Shown one piece after another: positions 25,429 to 32,824 of a stretch of 43,362 nucleotides of DNA (positions are counted from its first letter, which is position 1; the number at the start of each line of letters is the position of its first letter). A model generated the notes under the pieces. The model saw only the letters and a program-made list of their open reading frames with translations, ran no database searches and was not told where the DNA came from. The DNA comes from Chloroflexota bacterium (GTDB lineage Bacteria; Chloroflexota; UBA6077; FW602-bin22; CADDYW01): the NCBI GenBank assembly GCA_021324795.1, contig JAJPIK010000012.1:1-43362 (forward strand), written 5' to 3'. The position numbers and the translations under genes are program-made.

Positions 25429-26810
25429 TCTCCCTCCAAGTCTAGCTTCTTGATTGTCATCGCGTGCCGCGCCTCCCGGTGTAAAATATCCACAATCCCG
25501 GCTGGATTGCTCGCAACCTTAGCCACGTCGGAACGATCGATGAGCACGATGCAGAGATTCGAGTCACGCATCACCTTGGTCGCATAAGCCCTGGCTTGAG
25601 TTCCGATCTCGCCGGTGCTGACGACGACGATCACGTTGCTCTTCAACATGTGGCTGAGCCCGACTTCTTTCGCGACGTCGTCGAGAGAGACGCGACTGGT
25701 GTTCTTACACTGTACCTGCCAGCGCGAAAATACCAGTCGGTCCGACTCGAAGATGACGTCCACCTCGGCTCCGCCCGTGGCCGACGCCCTAAGGCGCGTT
25801 GCCACGTAGATGAGATCGACGAGCCGCATTAGTTTGAAGGCGAGTGCCTCGAGCGCCAGCCCCCGGAGGTGCTTATCAGGCGACTCCATTTCGGTGAGAA
25901 TCTCTGCGAGAGGCTTGCGCAGTAACGACCAGAGATCAGAAGCCACCTGCGACTCGAACTGCTTCAAAAGTGGCTCGACGATCTCCTTCGCGAGCTTCTC
26001 CGTCGGCGTTACCACTGATGGCTTCGCCCCTCTGCCCGGCACTCTAGTTCCGCGTTCCAAGGTGATGTATCCCGCCTTCTCTAGCGGATAGAGAACATCT
26101 TTTGGAAGGCTTTTCTCATTGAACCACACCCCATATGTCTCGTTGGCCAGTTTTGCTACCTCGTTGGAGGCGTAAGGTCCAATACCTCCCATGTTGACAA
26201 GGGTCTTGATGTACGCCTTTTGTTCGGGACTAAGCTGTGTCAAGTGCTCACTCTCGTCAAGCGATAAGCCCAAGACGCTCTGGTAGGCGGCCTCATCTAC
26301 TCGCCAGCCGTTCGCGAAGACGCCTGCCTTTTCAAGCCACAGTCGCATGATGCTTGGATGCTTTCCTCCCGAAGGAAAGTGAACCCCTCGTTCGCTCAGC
26401 CATCGCCGCAGTTTGACCAGGGTCACTTCCTCGCCAGCGACCTGCATGTCCCGGACACATTGGACGAGGGTCGTTCCATGCAGATTGAGCAGAATGTGAC
26501 GAGCAAGCTCGCGGTAAAGAGCAGTCTGCTCATCCCGAAGCTCGTAGAGTTTTCTACCAAAGTCGGTCAGTCGCGCATCGCGATCGATTAGTCCGTAAGC
26601 AATCATGCCCAGCTTCGTGTTGTTAGCCAGTTTCGCCCGATTGTAGTCAGTTGTCTGGTGGAGATCAAAGTAAGTCTCGCGGACTACATTCTCGAACGAG
26701 TGCCAATCCCCACCATACTGGTTGGCTAGCTCCAGTAGCCGACCAAGGTCTATCTGCGACGGGGAAAATTCACTCCCGAACGGCAAATCGCTTCGTGTCA
26801 CTGGCGCCAT
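25425..26810 (-). CDS. Mrr-type restriction endonuclease
   Basis: A 461-residue protein. The N-terminal two-thirds is helical with winged-helix character (LVKLRRWLSERGVHFPSGGKHPS; KAGYITLERG; GAKPSVVTPTEKL), probably DNA-reading. The C-terminal part (about 310-450) is a PD-(D/E)xK nuclease of the Mrr kind: a helix with Glu321 (LALEALAFKLM), Asp351 in GAEVDVIFE, and QxK (Gln367, Lys369) in RWQVQCKNT. It then has VVVVSTG-type strands. Cutting DNA at the site protected by the partner methyltransferase is inferred from the operon. The ATG at 26810 has AGGA eight bases upstream; an in-frame ATG at 26840 lacks one. Transcription starts near 26932, with an inverted repeat in the leader. Confidence 0.88.
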   Translation of the reverse strand: MAPVTRSDLPFGSEFSPSQIDLGRLLELANQYGGDWHSFENVVRETYFDLHQTTDYNRAKLANNTKLGMIAYGLIDRDARLTDFGRKLYELRDEQTALYRELARHILLNLHGTTLVQCVRDMQVAGEEVTLVKLRRWLSERGVHFPSGGKHPSIMRLWLEKAGVFANGWRVDEAAYQSVLGLSLDESEHLTQLSPEQKAYIKTLVNMGGIGPYASNEVAKLANETYGVWFNEKSLPKDVLYPLEKAGYITLERGTRVPGRGAKPSVVTPTEKLAKEIVEPLLKQFESQVASDLWSLLRKPLAEILTEMESPDKHLRGLALEALAFKLMRLVDLIYVATRLRASATGGAEVDVIFESDRLVFSRWQVQCKNTSRVSLDDVAKEVGLSHMLKSNVIVVVSTGEIGTQARAYATKVMRDSNLCIVLIDRSDVAKVASNPAGIVDILHREARHAMTIKKLDLEGE

Positions 26811-26872
26811 GCCCTTAGTCCTGATACCGCGTCCAGCCATGTCGCGTGAAAAGGCGGTCTAATGTTCCTTAT

Positions 26873-26909
26873 GGGACCATTGTGCCTATGCTTCTAACCC
26901 AATGGTCCC
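26873..26909. promoter_or_regulatory. 10-bp inverted repeat in the restriction-modification leader
   Basis: GGGACCATTG (26873-26882) and CAATGGTCCC (26900-26909) are exact reverse complements separated by 17 bases. They lie between the likely transcript start (about 26932) and the nuclease start. Either a leader hairpin or a two-site operator is possible. Many R-M operons are controlled by a C protein or by the methyltransferase itself at such repeats, but no C gene is visible here. Confidence 0.6.
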
Positions 26910-26938
26910 TTTAAAACGCATATGGGCGCGACACGCTT

Positions 26939-26968
26939 AATATAGAACAATTGTACGGCAAGCGTCAA
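26939..26968 (-). promoter_or_regulatory. Promoter of the restriction-modification operon
   Basis: On the minus strand: TTGACG (26968-26963), an 18-base spacer, TATATT (26944-26939). Confidence 0.7.
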
Positions 26969-27026
26969 GGCCGATGTCCGGCTGCCGGTGCTAAAGAGAG
27001 CCGCTTGACCACGACTGGAGAGCCTG

Positions 27027-27062
27027 GCTCGTTCGTCAGGTCGCGAAGGCTGACGAACGAGC
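27027..27062 (-). terminator. Terminator of the sugar isomerase-like gene
   Basis: GCTCGTTCGTCA (27027-27038) and TGACGAACGAGC (27051-27062) form a perfect 12-bp stem with a 12-base loop, 54 bases past the stop codon of the gene ending at 27116. A second, smaller hairpin (AGCGGTT/AACCGCT, 27086-27105) precedes it. Confidence 0.65.
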
Positions 27063-27115
27063 ATAGTGTGGAGAGGGGAAGACTCAGCGGTTAGGTACAA
27101 CCGCTACAAGCGAGC

Positions 27116-27958
27116 CTATTTTCCAGATTCCCACGACCTCAGCAATTGCTCGCGCAGGAGGATCGTCTCCATGAGCACGTCGACGTTGTTCGCGGCGCGC
27201 CATTCCTGCCAGGTGTATTCGAGGCAGAGGTCACCCTGGTAACCCGCGGTCTTGAGACGATGAACGATGTCGACGAAATTCAGGGTTCCCGAGCGATGAT
27301 CGGCCTGCAAGAAATAGGGCTTTGCCTGCCGAGCGTGGAAGTGGCCAGCGTAGGGAACTAAAGGATGCACCTCGTCGGACGTGAAACCGTTGGCGAGGAA
27401 GTGTGAGTAGTCCAGGGTGAGCTGTAAACCAGGCACTGCCTGGATCAACTGGAGCGCCCGAGCCGGTCGCTCGGCGACCGATTCGAGGTGACACTCGACG
27501 CTCAGGCGAAGTCCAGCGTCATGGGCGATCGGCACCAGTCGACTTAGCTCGCTCACGCTGAGATCGAATGAGCGATCTGGGCCAAGCTCGTCGAAGATAA
27601 CGCCTGGCAGCAAGGTGATGCCCTTGGCGCCGATTGCTCGGGCGACCTGGACGATGGCGCGGAATCGCCCCTGGTTCGCTTCACGCTCAGCCGGATTCGG
27701 CGTGTTGACCGGCCGACTGCGAAAACCCTCACCAAAGGTGGGGAAGAAATCGGAGATACCCAGGCCAGCTTCCCCTACCGCGCGCTTGATCGCCTCGGCT
27801 TCACCGACTGGATCCGCTTCGACCCGCGACGGCTGAATGTGCGCTCCTCCCTCGTGGGCGCCGACGTCCAGATTCGGCACCCCGACCAGCGCGATCACCT
27901 TCGCCGCGTCGGCAAATTTCAATAAGGGAAAGGAGAACGACGTACAGGTCAGTTCCAT
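27116..27958 (-). CDS. Sugar phosphate isomerase/epimerase-like TIM-barrel protein
   Basis: A 280-residue protein of the AP-endonuclease-2 / xylose-isomerase-like barrel family. Landmarks: VGVPNLDVGAHEGG near the start (strand with metal-side residues), GAKGITLLPG, LRLSVECHLES (metal-binding Glu), LQLTLDYSHFLANG (Asp/His pair), HFHARQAKP (His ligand) and LCLEYTWQEW (final Glu). The Glu-Asp/His-His-Glu set is typical of divalent-metal isomerases and epimerases such as IolE/IolI or hydroxypyruvate isomerase. The exact sugar is unknown. ATG 27958 is preferred over GTG 27973 because GAGGG lies just before it. It is divergent from the alcohol dehydrogenase gene. Confidence 0.88.
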   Translation of the reverse strand: MELTCTSFSFPLLKFADAAKVIALVGVPNLDVGAHEGGAHIQPSRVEADPVGEAEAIKRAVGEAGLGISDFFPTFGEGFRSRPVNTPNPAEREANQGRFRAIVQVARAIGAKGITLLPGVIFDELGPDRSFDLSVSELSRLVPIAHDAGLRLSVECHLESVAERPARALQLIQAVPGLQLTLDYSHFLANGFTSDEVHPLVPYAGHFHARQAKPYFLQADHRSGTLNFVDIVHRLKTAGYQGDLCLEYTWQEWRAANNVDVLMETILLREQLLRSWESGK

Positions 27959-27989
27959 TGCACCCTCGTCCACGGTTTATTTGCTGATC

Positions 27990-27998
27990 AGGATAGCA
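27990..27998 (-). promoter_or_regulatory. Extended -10 promoter of the isomerase-like gene
   Basis: The minus strand reads TGCTATCCT (TGn plus TATCCT) at 27998-27990, 32 bases before the ATG at 27958. It abuts the palindrome TGATCA (27985-27990). Confidence 0.5.
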
Positions 27999-28020
27999 GA
28001 TCCGCACCTCTTCTTACCCC

Positions 28021-28049
28021 TGGACGCGATCGACAGTCTATGCTATCGT
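28021..28049 (+). promoter_or_regulatory. Promoter of the alcohol dehydrogenase gene
   Basis: TGGACG (28021-28026), 17-base spacer, TATCGT (28044-28049), with TGC directly before the -10 (extended type). The leader (about 28056-28124) contains the tandem-like tract at 28086-28111. Confidence 0.55.
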
Positions 28050-28085
28050 CTGAGCCGACGCGCGACACGCGCTTTTCGAATGGTC

Positions 28086-28111
28086 AGTTACTCATCACTC
28101 GTTACTCGTCT
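28086..28111 (+). repeat. ACTC-rich short tandem-like tract, copy 1
   Basis: The tract repeats units of the form TTACTC / ATCACTCG / TTACTCG just before the Shine-Dalgarno sequence of the dehydrogenase. A close relative (TATCACTCATTACTCGTCAC...) is at 39923-39956, also upstream of a rightward gene. Confidence 0.5.
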
Positions 28112-28124
28112 GAGAGGATTTACG

Positions 28125-29198
28125 ATGAAAGCAGCGGTTATGTACGAGCGGCGCAAGCCGATGGTCATCCAGGATCTTGAATTAGTCGCGCCGGGGCCGG
28201 GAGAGGTCGAGATTACCCTCACTGCGAGCGGTGTTTGCCATTCCGACTTCAACCACTGGCAACGCGACACCGCGACGCCACTACCGGTCGTCCTCGGCCA
28301 TGAAGGAGCCGGCGTTGTCAAAACGGTCGGCCCGAACGTCACCCGGGTCAAGCCTGGCGATCACGTGATCATCGCCTTTGGTCCGAAGTGCGGTGAGTGC
28401 TATTACTGCGTGCGCGGAATGCCCCACCTCTGCACGCCCGCCAACCCGGCCCGACCGCGCCTGTCCCGCGAAGGCAAGCTGATTAATCAGTTCCTGGAAG
28501 TCGCGACCTACGCCGAGCGCACCGTCGTCTCGGAGAAGAACGTCGTCAAGGTTCGTGATGATGCGCCGCTCGCCGCCTGCTCACTCGTCGCGTGCGGCGT
28601 TACGACCGGTATCGGTGCGGTGATCAATACCGCGAAGGTCGAGCCGGGAAGCAACGTCCTGGTGATCGGCACCGGCGGCGTTGGCCTGAACGTCGTTCAA
28701 GGAGCCAGGCTAGCCGGTGCAGTGCGAGTGATCGCAGTGGACATCCGGGACAACAAACTCGAGTTCGCTCGCGAGATGGGAGCAACCCACCTGATCAACG
28801 CGAGCCGGGAGGACGTGGTCGAGCGGGTGAAGGCGCTGACCGGCGGTTATGGGGCTGATTACGCCTTCGAGGTGATCGGCCATCCGAAGACGATCGCCCA
28901 GGCCTACGACAGCATCCGCAAGGGCGGCGTGGCCGTCGTCGTCGGCGTCGCCGACGAGACCGCCGAGCTGACGATCCAACCAGTCTGGATGATGCGCCAC
29001 GCCAAGACCCTGATGGGCTGCGCCTATGGCTCGGCACGTCCCCAGGTCGATTTTCCGAAGATCGTCGATCTGTACATGGAAGGCCGGATCAAGCTCGATC
29101 AGTTGATCACTCGCGAGTTCGCGCTCGACGACATCAACGAAGCCTTCCGTGCACTGGATGCGGGAGAAGTTGCCCGGGGAATTCTCAAATTGAATTAA
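28125..29198 (+). CDS. Zinc-dependent alcohol dehydrogenase
   Basis: A 357-residue medium-chain dehydrogenase. Catalytic zinc ligands are Cys in ASGVCHSDFNHW and His/Glu in VLGHEGAGVV, plus a later Cys. The structural zinc loop is KCGECYYCVRGMPHLC. The Rossmann loop is NVLVIGTGGVGLNVVQGA and is followed by an acidic Asp (VDIRDNKLEFA), favouring NAD+. The whole resembles class III/NDMA-type alcohol dehydrogenases; substrates may be primary alcohols, formaldehyde adducts or hydroxyacids. ATG 28125 has GAGAGGA seven bases ahead. The frame is open far upstream, but that part antisenses the isomerase gene and is not coding. Confidence 0.95.
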   Translation: MKAAVMYERRKPMVIQDLELVAPGPGEVEITLTASGVCHSDFNHWQRDTATPLPVVLGHEGAGVVKTVGPNVTRVKPGDHVIIAFGPKCGECYYCVRGMPHLCTPANPARPRLSREGKLINQFLEVATYAERTVVSEKNVVKVRDDAPLAACSLVACGVTTGIGAVINTAKVEPGSNVLVIGTGGVGLNVVQGARLAGAVRVIAVDIRDNKLEFAREMGATHLINASREDVVERVKALTGGYGADYAFEVIGHPKTIAQAYDSIRKGGVAVVVGVADETAELTIQPVWMMRHAKTLMGCAYGSARPQVDFPKIVDLYMEGRIKLDQLITREFALDDINEAFRALDAGEVARGILKLN

Positions 29199-29212
29199 GG
29201 TCTGCGCGAGTT

Positions 29213-29252
29213 AAAGGTTCAATTATCCGAGCTATCGGCCGATTGAGCCTTT
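29213..29252 (+). terminator. Terminator of the alcohol dehydrogenase gene
   Basis: AAAGGTTCAAT (29213-29223) pairs with ATTGAGCCTTT (29242-29252), eleven pairs with one G-T, 15 bases after the stop codon. Confidence 0.55.
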
Positions 29253-29289
29253 CTCCGCTTTGTGTGAGTTAGTTTACCGCAGTAACACA

Positions 29290-29388
29290 TCAATGTGCAG
29301 ATGGACGACAAATAAATCCTTGTTCGGCAAAGTGAGGATCGAATGCAAAGGCTTGATCGATCGCCAGATAGTGCATGACCTCGAAGCT
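29290..29388 (-). pseudogene. VapC-type PIN-domain toxin, C-terminal remnant
   Basis: The minus-strand frame reads SFEVMHYLAIDQAFAFDPHF, then AEQGF, and ends 32 codons in. This matches the last strand-helix of PIN-domain ribonucleases (typically SF.VMR..GI..ALAFD.HF...GF), including the final active-site Asp (FDPHF). The first 100 or so residues of a normal 130-residue VapC, with the other three acidic residues, are missing. It lies directly behind the antitoxin remnant, in the normal vapBC order on that strand. Confidence 0.65.
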
Positions 29389-29397
29389 CGGACAGTT

Positions 29398-29508
29398 TCA
29401 TCTCGCATCCGCACCAATCCTTTCTTCAACCGATACGCCCCGCTCAACTGACAATTGCTTGAGTTTTTCCGCCTGTTCGTCGGTTAGGCGAACCTCTGCT
29501 CGAACCAC
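29398..29508 (-). pseudogene. Ribbon-helix-helix antitoxin (VapB-like), truncated
   Basis: GTG 29508 with GGAGGAG directly upstream gives a 36-codon frame: MVRAEVRLTDEQAEKLKQLS, then VERGVSVEERI. This is the ribbon-helix-helix start of VapB/CopG-type antitoxins (beta strand VRAEVRLT, then two helices). Intact relatives continue VSMAELIRRAVD plus a toxin-binding tail; here the frame derails after VEERI and stops. With the VapC remnant next to it, this is a deleted toxin-antitoxin locus. A product of 36 residues might still fold as the DNA-binding part, but that is speculation. Confidence 0.6.
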
Positions 29509-29560
29509 GCTCCTCCGGGAGAGCTGGCTCCTCCTTGCATCAGAGCACGGAACAAAAGGA

Positions 29561-30997
29561 TCAAAAAATGAATTCTCCCCCACTCTGCGCCGTTCGGATC
29601 AGCTTGCGCGCGCGCTGGCTGCGGGTGGCGGCAGTGGTGATCTCTTGGGGATCCCATTCAGCAAAGATGCGCGCGAGCAGGTCGGACTGGACGTCACGAT
29701 AGATGGATTGGCCGGCCAGGTTGGTGAATTCGCCGGGGTCGTTTTCGAGATCGTAAAGCTCGATCTCCGGTGGCTCGCCGTGGCCGTAGCAGAGCTTCCA
29801 GCGGCTGGTCCGGAGCATGGCACGGCCCCGGTCGGTGCCGCGAGCTGTGTACTCGGCGAAGACCTGGTCTTTCAGTGTATCAGGCTCGCCGCGCAGCGCG
29901 GGCAATAGGCTTTCGCCATCAAGCTGCCAGGCGTTACGCTCATTCGCCGAAAGACCGGCCAAGTCCAACACGGTCGCGACGACGTCGATCAGGGAGACGG
30001 CTTGGCAAACGCGGACTCCCGATCCGATGCCTGGTCCGGCGATTTGGAGCGGTACGCGCGCTGATTGCTCGTAGAAGCACGACTTTCCCCAGAGCGCGTG
30101 CTCACCGAGCATCTCGCCGTGGTCCGAGGTATGGACGACGACGGTGTTCTCGGCCAAGCCGCATTCGGTGAGGCAATCGAGCAGTCGCCCTAGCTTAGCG
30201 TCGACGTAGGAGACCAAGCCGTAGTAGGCGGCACGTGCGCGGCGGATCTCCTCGTCGGTGTGATCCTGCTGGTAGCCATAGGCGATCTGTAAGCGCCGGG
30301 TCGCTAAGGTAGGCTCTTCGTCGCGACCATCGGGGCGAGCCGGCAGATCGGTGCGTTCCGGATAATAGCGCAAGAAATAGGGCTCCGGCACGATCAAGGG
30401 GAAGTGCGGTGCGATAAAGCCGACGCAGAGCGCAAATGGCCGTTCTCGGCGAGCCGGATCGCGCAGATAGGCGAGCGCGGCCGCTTCGGCCTGGTCGTCG
30501 GCCTCGATCGCCCGGCTCGTGCCCGGTCCCGCCCGGCGCACCAGATCCTGCTGCTGCGCCCCCGCGCGCGGCACACCGCGGATTCCCTCTTCCCAGGGAT
30601 AGACGCCCAGCCGGAGCTGCGCATGGAGGTCGACGGCAAGCTGCTCGCGAAAGCCATGGAGCTGATCCGGGCCGATCAGGTGCATCTTTCCGGCGAGCAC
30701 CGCGTCGTAGCCGCGGGCCCGGAGCAGATACGGCCAGGTTACTGCATCGAGCGCCAACGGCGTGGCGTTATCCCAAACGCCGATGTGGTGGCTGTAGCGG
30801 CCAGTCATGAACGACGCGCGCGATGGCACGCAGATTGGATGGTTGCAATAGGCGTTGTCGAAGGTAATCCCTTCGCGTGCCAGGCGATCCATGTTCGGCG
30901 TCTCGACGAAAGGATGACCATAGGTGTGACTGAACATTGGCCCGTGCTCGTCGGTCATGACAATCAGGAAATTTGGAGTCGATTGGCTAGCACTCAT
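29561..30997 (-). CDS. Sulfatase (formylglycine-dependent, choline-sulfatase-like)
   Basis: A 478-residue sulfatase. The metal-site motif is FLIVMTDEHG (residues 10-19). The activation motif is CVPSRASFMTGR with Cys56, which is converted to formylglycine. VVHTSDHGEMLGEHALWGKS carries the second metal Asp/His pair, and ARVPLQIAGPGI follows. It cleaves a sulfate ester; the CxPSR form and overall length fit choline-sulfatase/arylsulfatase-like enzymes, but the substrate is open. No signal peptide is seen, so it is probably cytoplasmic. The ATG has AGAGGA six bases ahead. It starts nine bases after the binding-protein gene, so imported sulfated solute is a fair guess. No activating enzyme gene is nearby. 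Confidence 0.95.
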   Translation of the reverse strand: MSASQSTPNFLIVMTDEHGPMFSHTYGHPFVETPNMDRLAREGITFDNAYCNHPICVPSRASFMTGRYSHHIGVWDNATPLALDAVTWPYLLRARGYDAVLAGKMHLIGPDQLHGFREQLAVDLHAQLRLGVYPWEEGIRGVPRAGAQQQDLVRRAGPGTSRAIEADDQAEAAALAYLRDPARRERPFALCVGFIAPHFPLIVPEPYFLRYYPERTDLPARPDGRDEEPTLATRRLQIAYGYQQDHTDEEIRRARAAYYGLVSYVDAKLGRLLDCLTECGLAENTVVVHTSDHGEMLGEHALWGKSCFYEQSARVPLQIAGPGIGSGVRVCQAVSLIDVVATVLDLAGLSANERNAWQLDGESLLPALRGEPDTLKDQVFAEYTARGTDRGRAMLRTSRWKLCYGHGEPPEIELYDLENDPGEFTNLAGQSIYRDVQSDLLARIFAEWDPQEITTAATRSQRARKLIRTAQSGGEFIF

Positions 30998-31006
30998 CAG
31001 ATTCCT

Positions 31007-32446
31007 CTAGCTTTGAGGATGGCTCTTCAGATAGCTGTCGACCGCTTCCACCGCTTTGCCGGCGGCCGTGGCCGCGTCGGAGCTACCATCCCAGATGTAG
31101 GCGAATTGCTTGTTGATGAGGTCAGTCAACTGGGCGTAGTCGGGAGTGGCTGGGAAGGCATGCGCGAGCTTCTGACCGCCAATGCCCACCTCGCGATGGG
31201 CCGGCGGAAGGTCGGGATCTTCGTTCGCAAGGTACTCGAGCGATGACAGGCGGGCCGGAAAGTAGGTCGTGGCGAGAATGTTCTCGGCGTCCCGTGAGGC
31301 GAGGAAATCCAGTAGCTTCCAGGTCAGCTCCGGCTGCTTGGTCTGCGCGCTGCCACACCAGTAGGCTCCGGCCGCCGCCGTCGACAAGCGTGGCCCTTTT
31401 CCCTTTGGATTCACTGCTAAGTCCCACTTGAACCTGGCCGCGCGGTAGGTCACGGTCGAGGCGACTGGCGCAAAGAGCATCGCTAATCGGCCAGTCAGGA
31501 ATAAACTCTGCGCATTCTCGGCAGTAAGAACGGCCGGCGTTGGCGCCACTTTCTCCTTGACGATCAGATCCTGGAGGAACTGGAGCGCCTCGACCGAGGG
31601 GGGGTGGCTCACCAGACAGTGGGTCAGCGCATCATCCAAGATCTGGCCACCATTGGTCAGGATCCACTGCCCCCAGCCGCCGACGAAATCCGTACCCACT
31701 GCGAAGCCATATTGGGCGCTTCCACCGCTGCCCTTGGTCAGCTTCCGGGTCGTCTCGAGAAACTGGGCGAAATCCCAACCCGAGGCATTCCAATCCGTGG
31801 GCGGATGAGCGACGCCCATTTTATCGAACAGGTCCACGTTCCAATAGACACACTGGTTCGAAAAACCACGGGGCATGGCGATCGTGGCTCCCTTCCAGCG
31901 CATCCGATCGAGCGGCAGCGGCAGAAAATCGGAGAGGTCATACTTGCTCTGCTGAAGATACGCATCCAGCTTCAGCGTAACGTTGCGATTCGCGAGCTCT
32001 GGCAGGTTCTGTCCGACGATCGCGAAGACGTCGGTGAGAACTCCGCCGGCCGCCTCGGTGAGAATCTTGGTCAGAATGTCTCCGCCGGTGACCTTCTGGA
32101 CGTCGACCGGCGCTGATGGATTGGCCTGTTTCCAGTTGTCGACGACCTGCGTGAGGAGTGGCATCCCCTTCGTGTCGATATCGGTCATCAGACTCAGCTT
32201 CCCAACCGCCGATGCTGCGCTCGCCGTCGCCGCCGGCTTCATCGCGGACACGGTCGTCGCGGGCGGTGTTGCCTCCGCGGTAACCGTTGGCGCCGGGGGA
32301 GATTGGGGTACCGGCATCGAGCTCCCACCACGACACGCCACGAGCAGCGCACCGGCCACCCCCATCCCTCCAACAATTCCGGAAGCGATCAGCTCACGCC
32401 GCTTCAGCAAACCTCCCCATCGGCGTGCTCTCTCGTCTCTTTCCAC
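31007..32446 (-). CDS. Family 1 extracellular solute-binding lipoprotein (sugar-type ABC transporter)
   Basis: A 479-residue exported protein. The N-terminus has KRRELIASG (arginine pair), a hydrophobic run and lipobox LVAC, then a Pro/Thr/Ala-rich linker (about 45-80). The mature part follows the maltose/sn-glycerol-phosphate-type binding fold: VVDNWKQANPSAPVDVQKV, ATIAMPRGFSNQCVYWNVDLFDKMGV, GSAQYGFAVGTDFVGGWGQWIL, and FLTGRLAMLFAPV. These bind oligosaccharides or polyols. The start is taken as GTG 32446; its Shine-Dalgarno sequence is weak, so a TTG 39 bases on is possible. The sulfatase follows nine bases later. No permease genes are present in the window. Confidence 0.92.
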   Translation of the reverse strand: MERDERARRWGGLLKRRELIASGIVGGMGVAGALLVACRGGSSMPVPQSPPAPTVTAEATPPATTVSAMKPAATASAASAVGKLSLMTDIDTKGMPLLTQVVDNWKQANPSAPVDVQKVTGGDILTKILTEAAGGVLTDVFAIVGQNLPELANRNVTLKLDAYLQQSKYDLSDFLPLPLDRMRWKGATIAMPRGFSNQCVYWNVDLFDKMGVAHPPTDWNASGWDFAQFLETTRKLTKGSGGSAQYGFAVGTDFVGGWGQWILTNGGQILDDALTHCLVSHPPSVEALQFLQDLIVKEKVAPTPAVLTAENAQSLFLTGRLAMLFAPVASTVTYRAARFKWDLAVNPKGKGPRLSTAAAGAYWCGSAQTKQPELTWKLLDFLASRDAENILATTYFPARLSSLEYLANEDPDLPPAHREVGIGGQKLAHAFPATPDYAQLTDLINKQFAYIWDGSSDAATAAGKAVEAVDSYLKSHPQS

Positions 32447-32488
32447 ACTCGTTCACCTTACCGTTCAATCCTGTCGATAGAAGAAAAT

Positions 32489-32518
32489 CGGCTGGGGCGA
32501 CGCATCTCGCTCCAGCCG
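32489..32518. other. Stem-loop in the leader of the binding-protein operon
   Basis: CGGCTGG (32489-32495) pairs with CCAGCCG (32512-32518). Inside it GCGA pairs with TCGC. The stem has 11 pairs, one mismatch and a six-base loop. It lies between the -10 and the start codon of the leftward gene, so it could be a leader hairpin or an operator. Confidence 0.5.
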
Positions 32519-32524
32519 AAAGCT

Positions 32525-32553
32525 ATCATAGGCAGTGGAGGGCGTCAAATCCA
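32525..32553 (-). promoter_or_regulatory. Possible promoter of the binding-protein/sulfatase operon
   Basis: The minus strand reads TGGATT (32553-32548), 17 bases, TATGAT (32530-32525). The -35 is poor; the -10 is good. Confidence 0.4.
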
Positions 32554-32711
32554 GTTCGCCGCTGAGCTACCCCCAACTAGCCTGTTCGACAACCAACGGC
32601 AGGGAGATGGCGTTCGCCGGTGGTCGGAAGGCCAAAGCGTAGTCAGTGAAGTGATTCACCGGGGTCGAGGTCGTCGGCAGGCCTCCCACTTTGTACACTT
32701 TGTATCTGTAT

Positions 32712-32764
32712 AGGAGGTGATTATGAGTATGAGTGCTCTGCGACTAACCACCCGATATAAATAA
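32712..32764 (+). pseudogene. Possible start of a lost CopG-type antitoxin gene (14-codon ORF with perfect Shine-Dalgarno)
   Basis: AGGAGGTGAT (32712-32721) is an exact complement of the 16S rRNA tail. ATG 32723 then encodes MSMSALRLTTRYK and stops. MSM-(S/T)-LRLT is the usual opening of ribbon-helix-helix antitoxins, so this may be the surviving start of a deleted antitoxin gene. The upstream run TTTGTACACTTTGTATCTG (32692-32708 region), with its partial direct repeat, looks like a promoter/operator of such a locus. A true 13-residue peptide is the alternative. Confidence 0.4.
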
Positions 32765-32794
32765 CCCACGTGCGCTCGCTTACAATTGTTGGCG

Positions 32795-32824
32795 TTGCTT
32801 CGGCACGCGGAGATACGCTATAAT
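32795..32824 (+). promoter_or_regulatory. purH promoter
   Basis: TTGCTT (32795-32800), 18-base spacer, perfect TATAAT (32819-32824). The transcript would start near 32831, leaving a leader of about 190 bases before purH. Confidence 0.65.

Noticed and set aside
27837..28124. Extended N-terminus of the alcohol dehydrogenase
   Set aside because: The open frame runs antisense to the isomerase gene and crosses the divergent promoters; the Shine-Dalgarno sequence and family start point to 28125.
30404..31246. 280-codon open frame antisense to the sulfatase and binding protein
   Set aside because: The translation is irregular and basic with no recognisable motif, while the opposite strand carries two clear genes.
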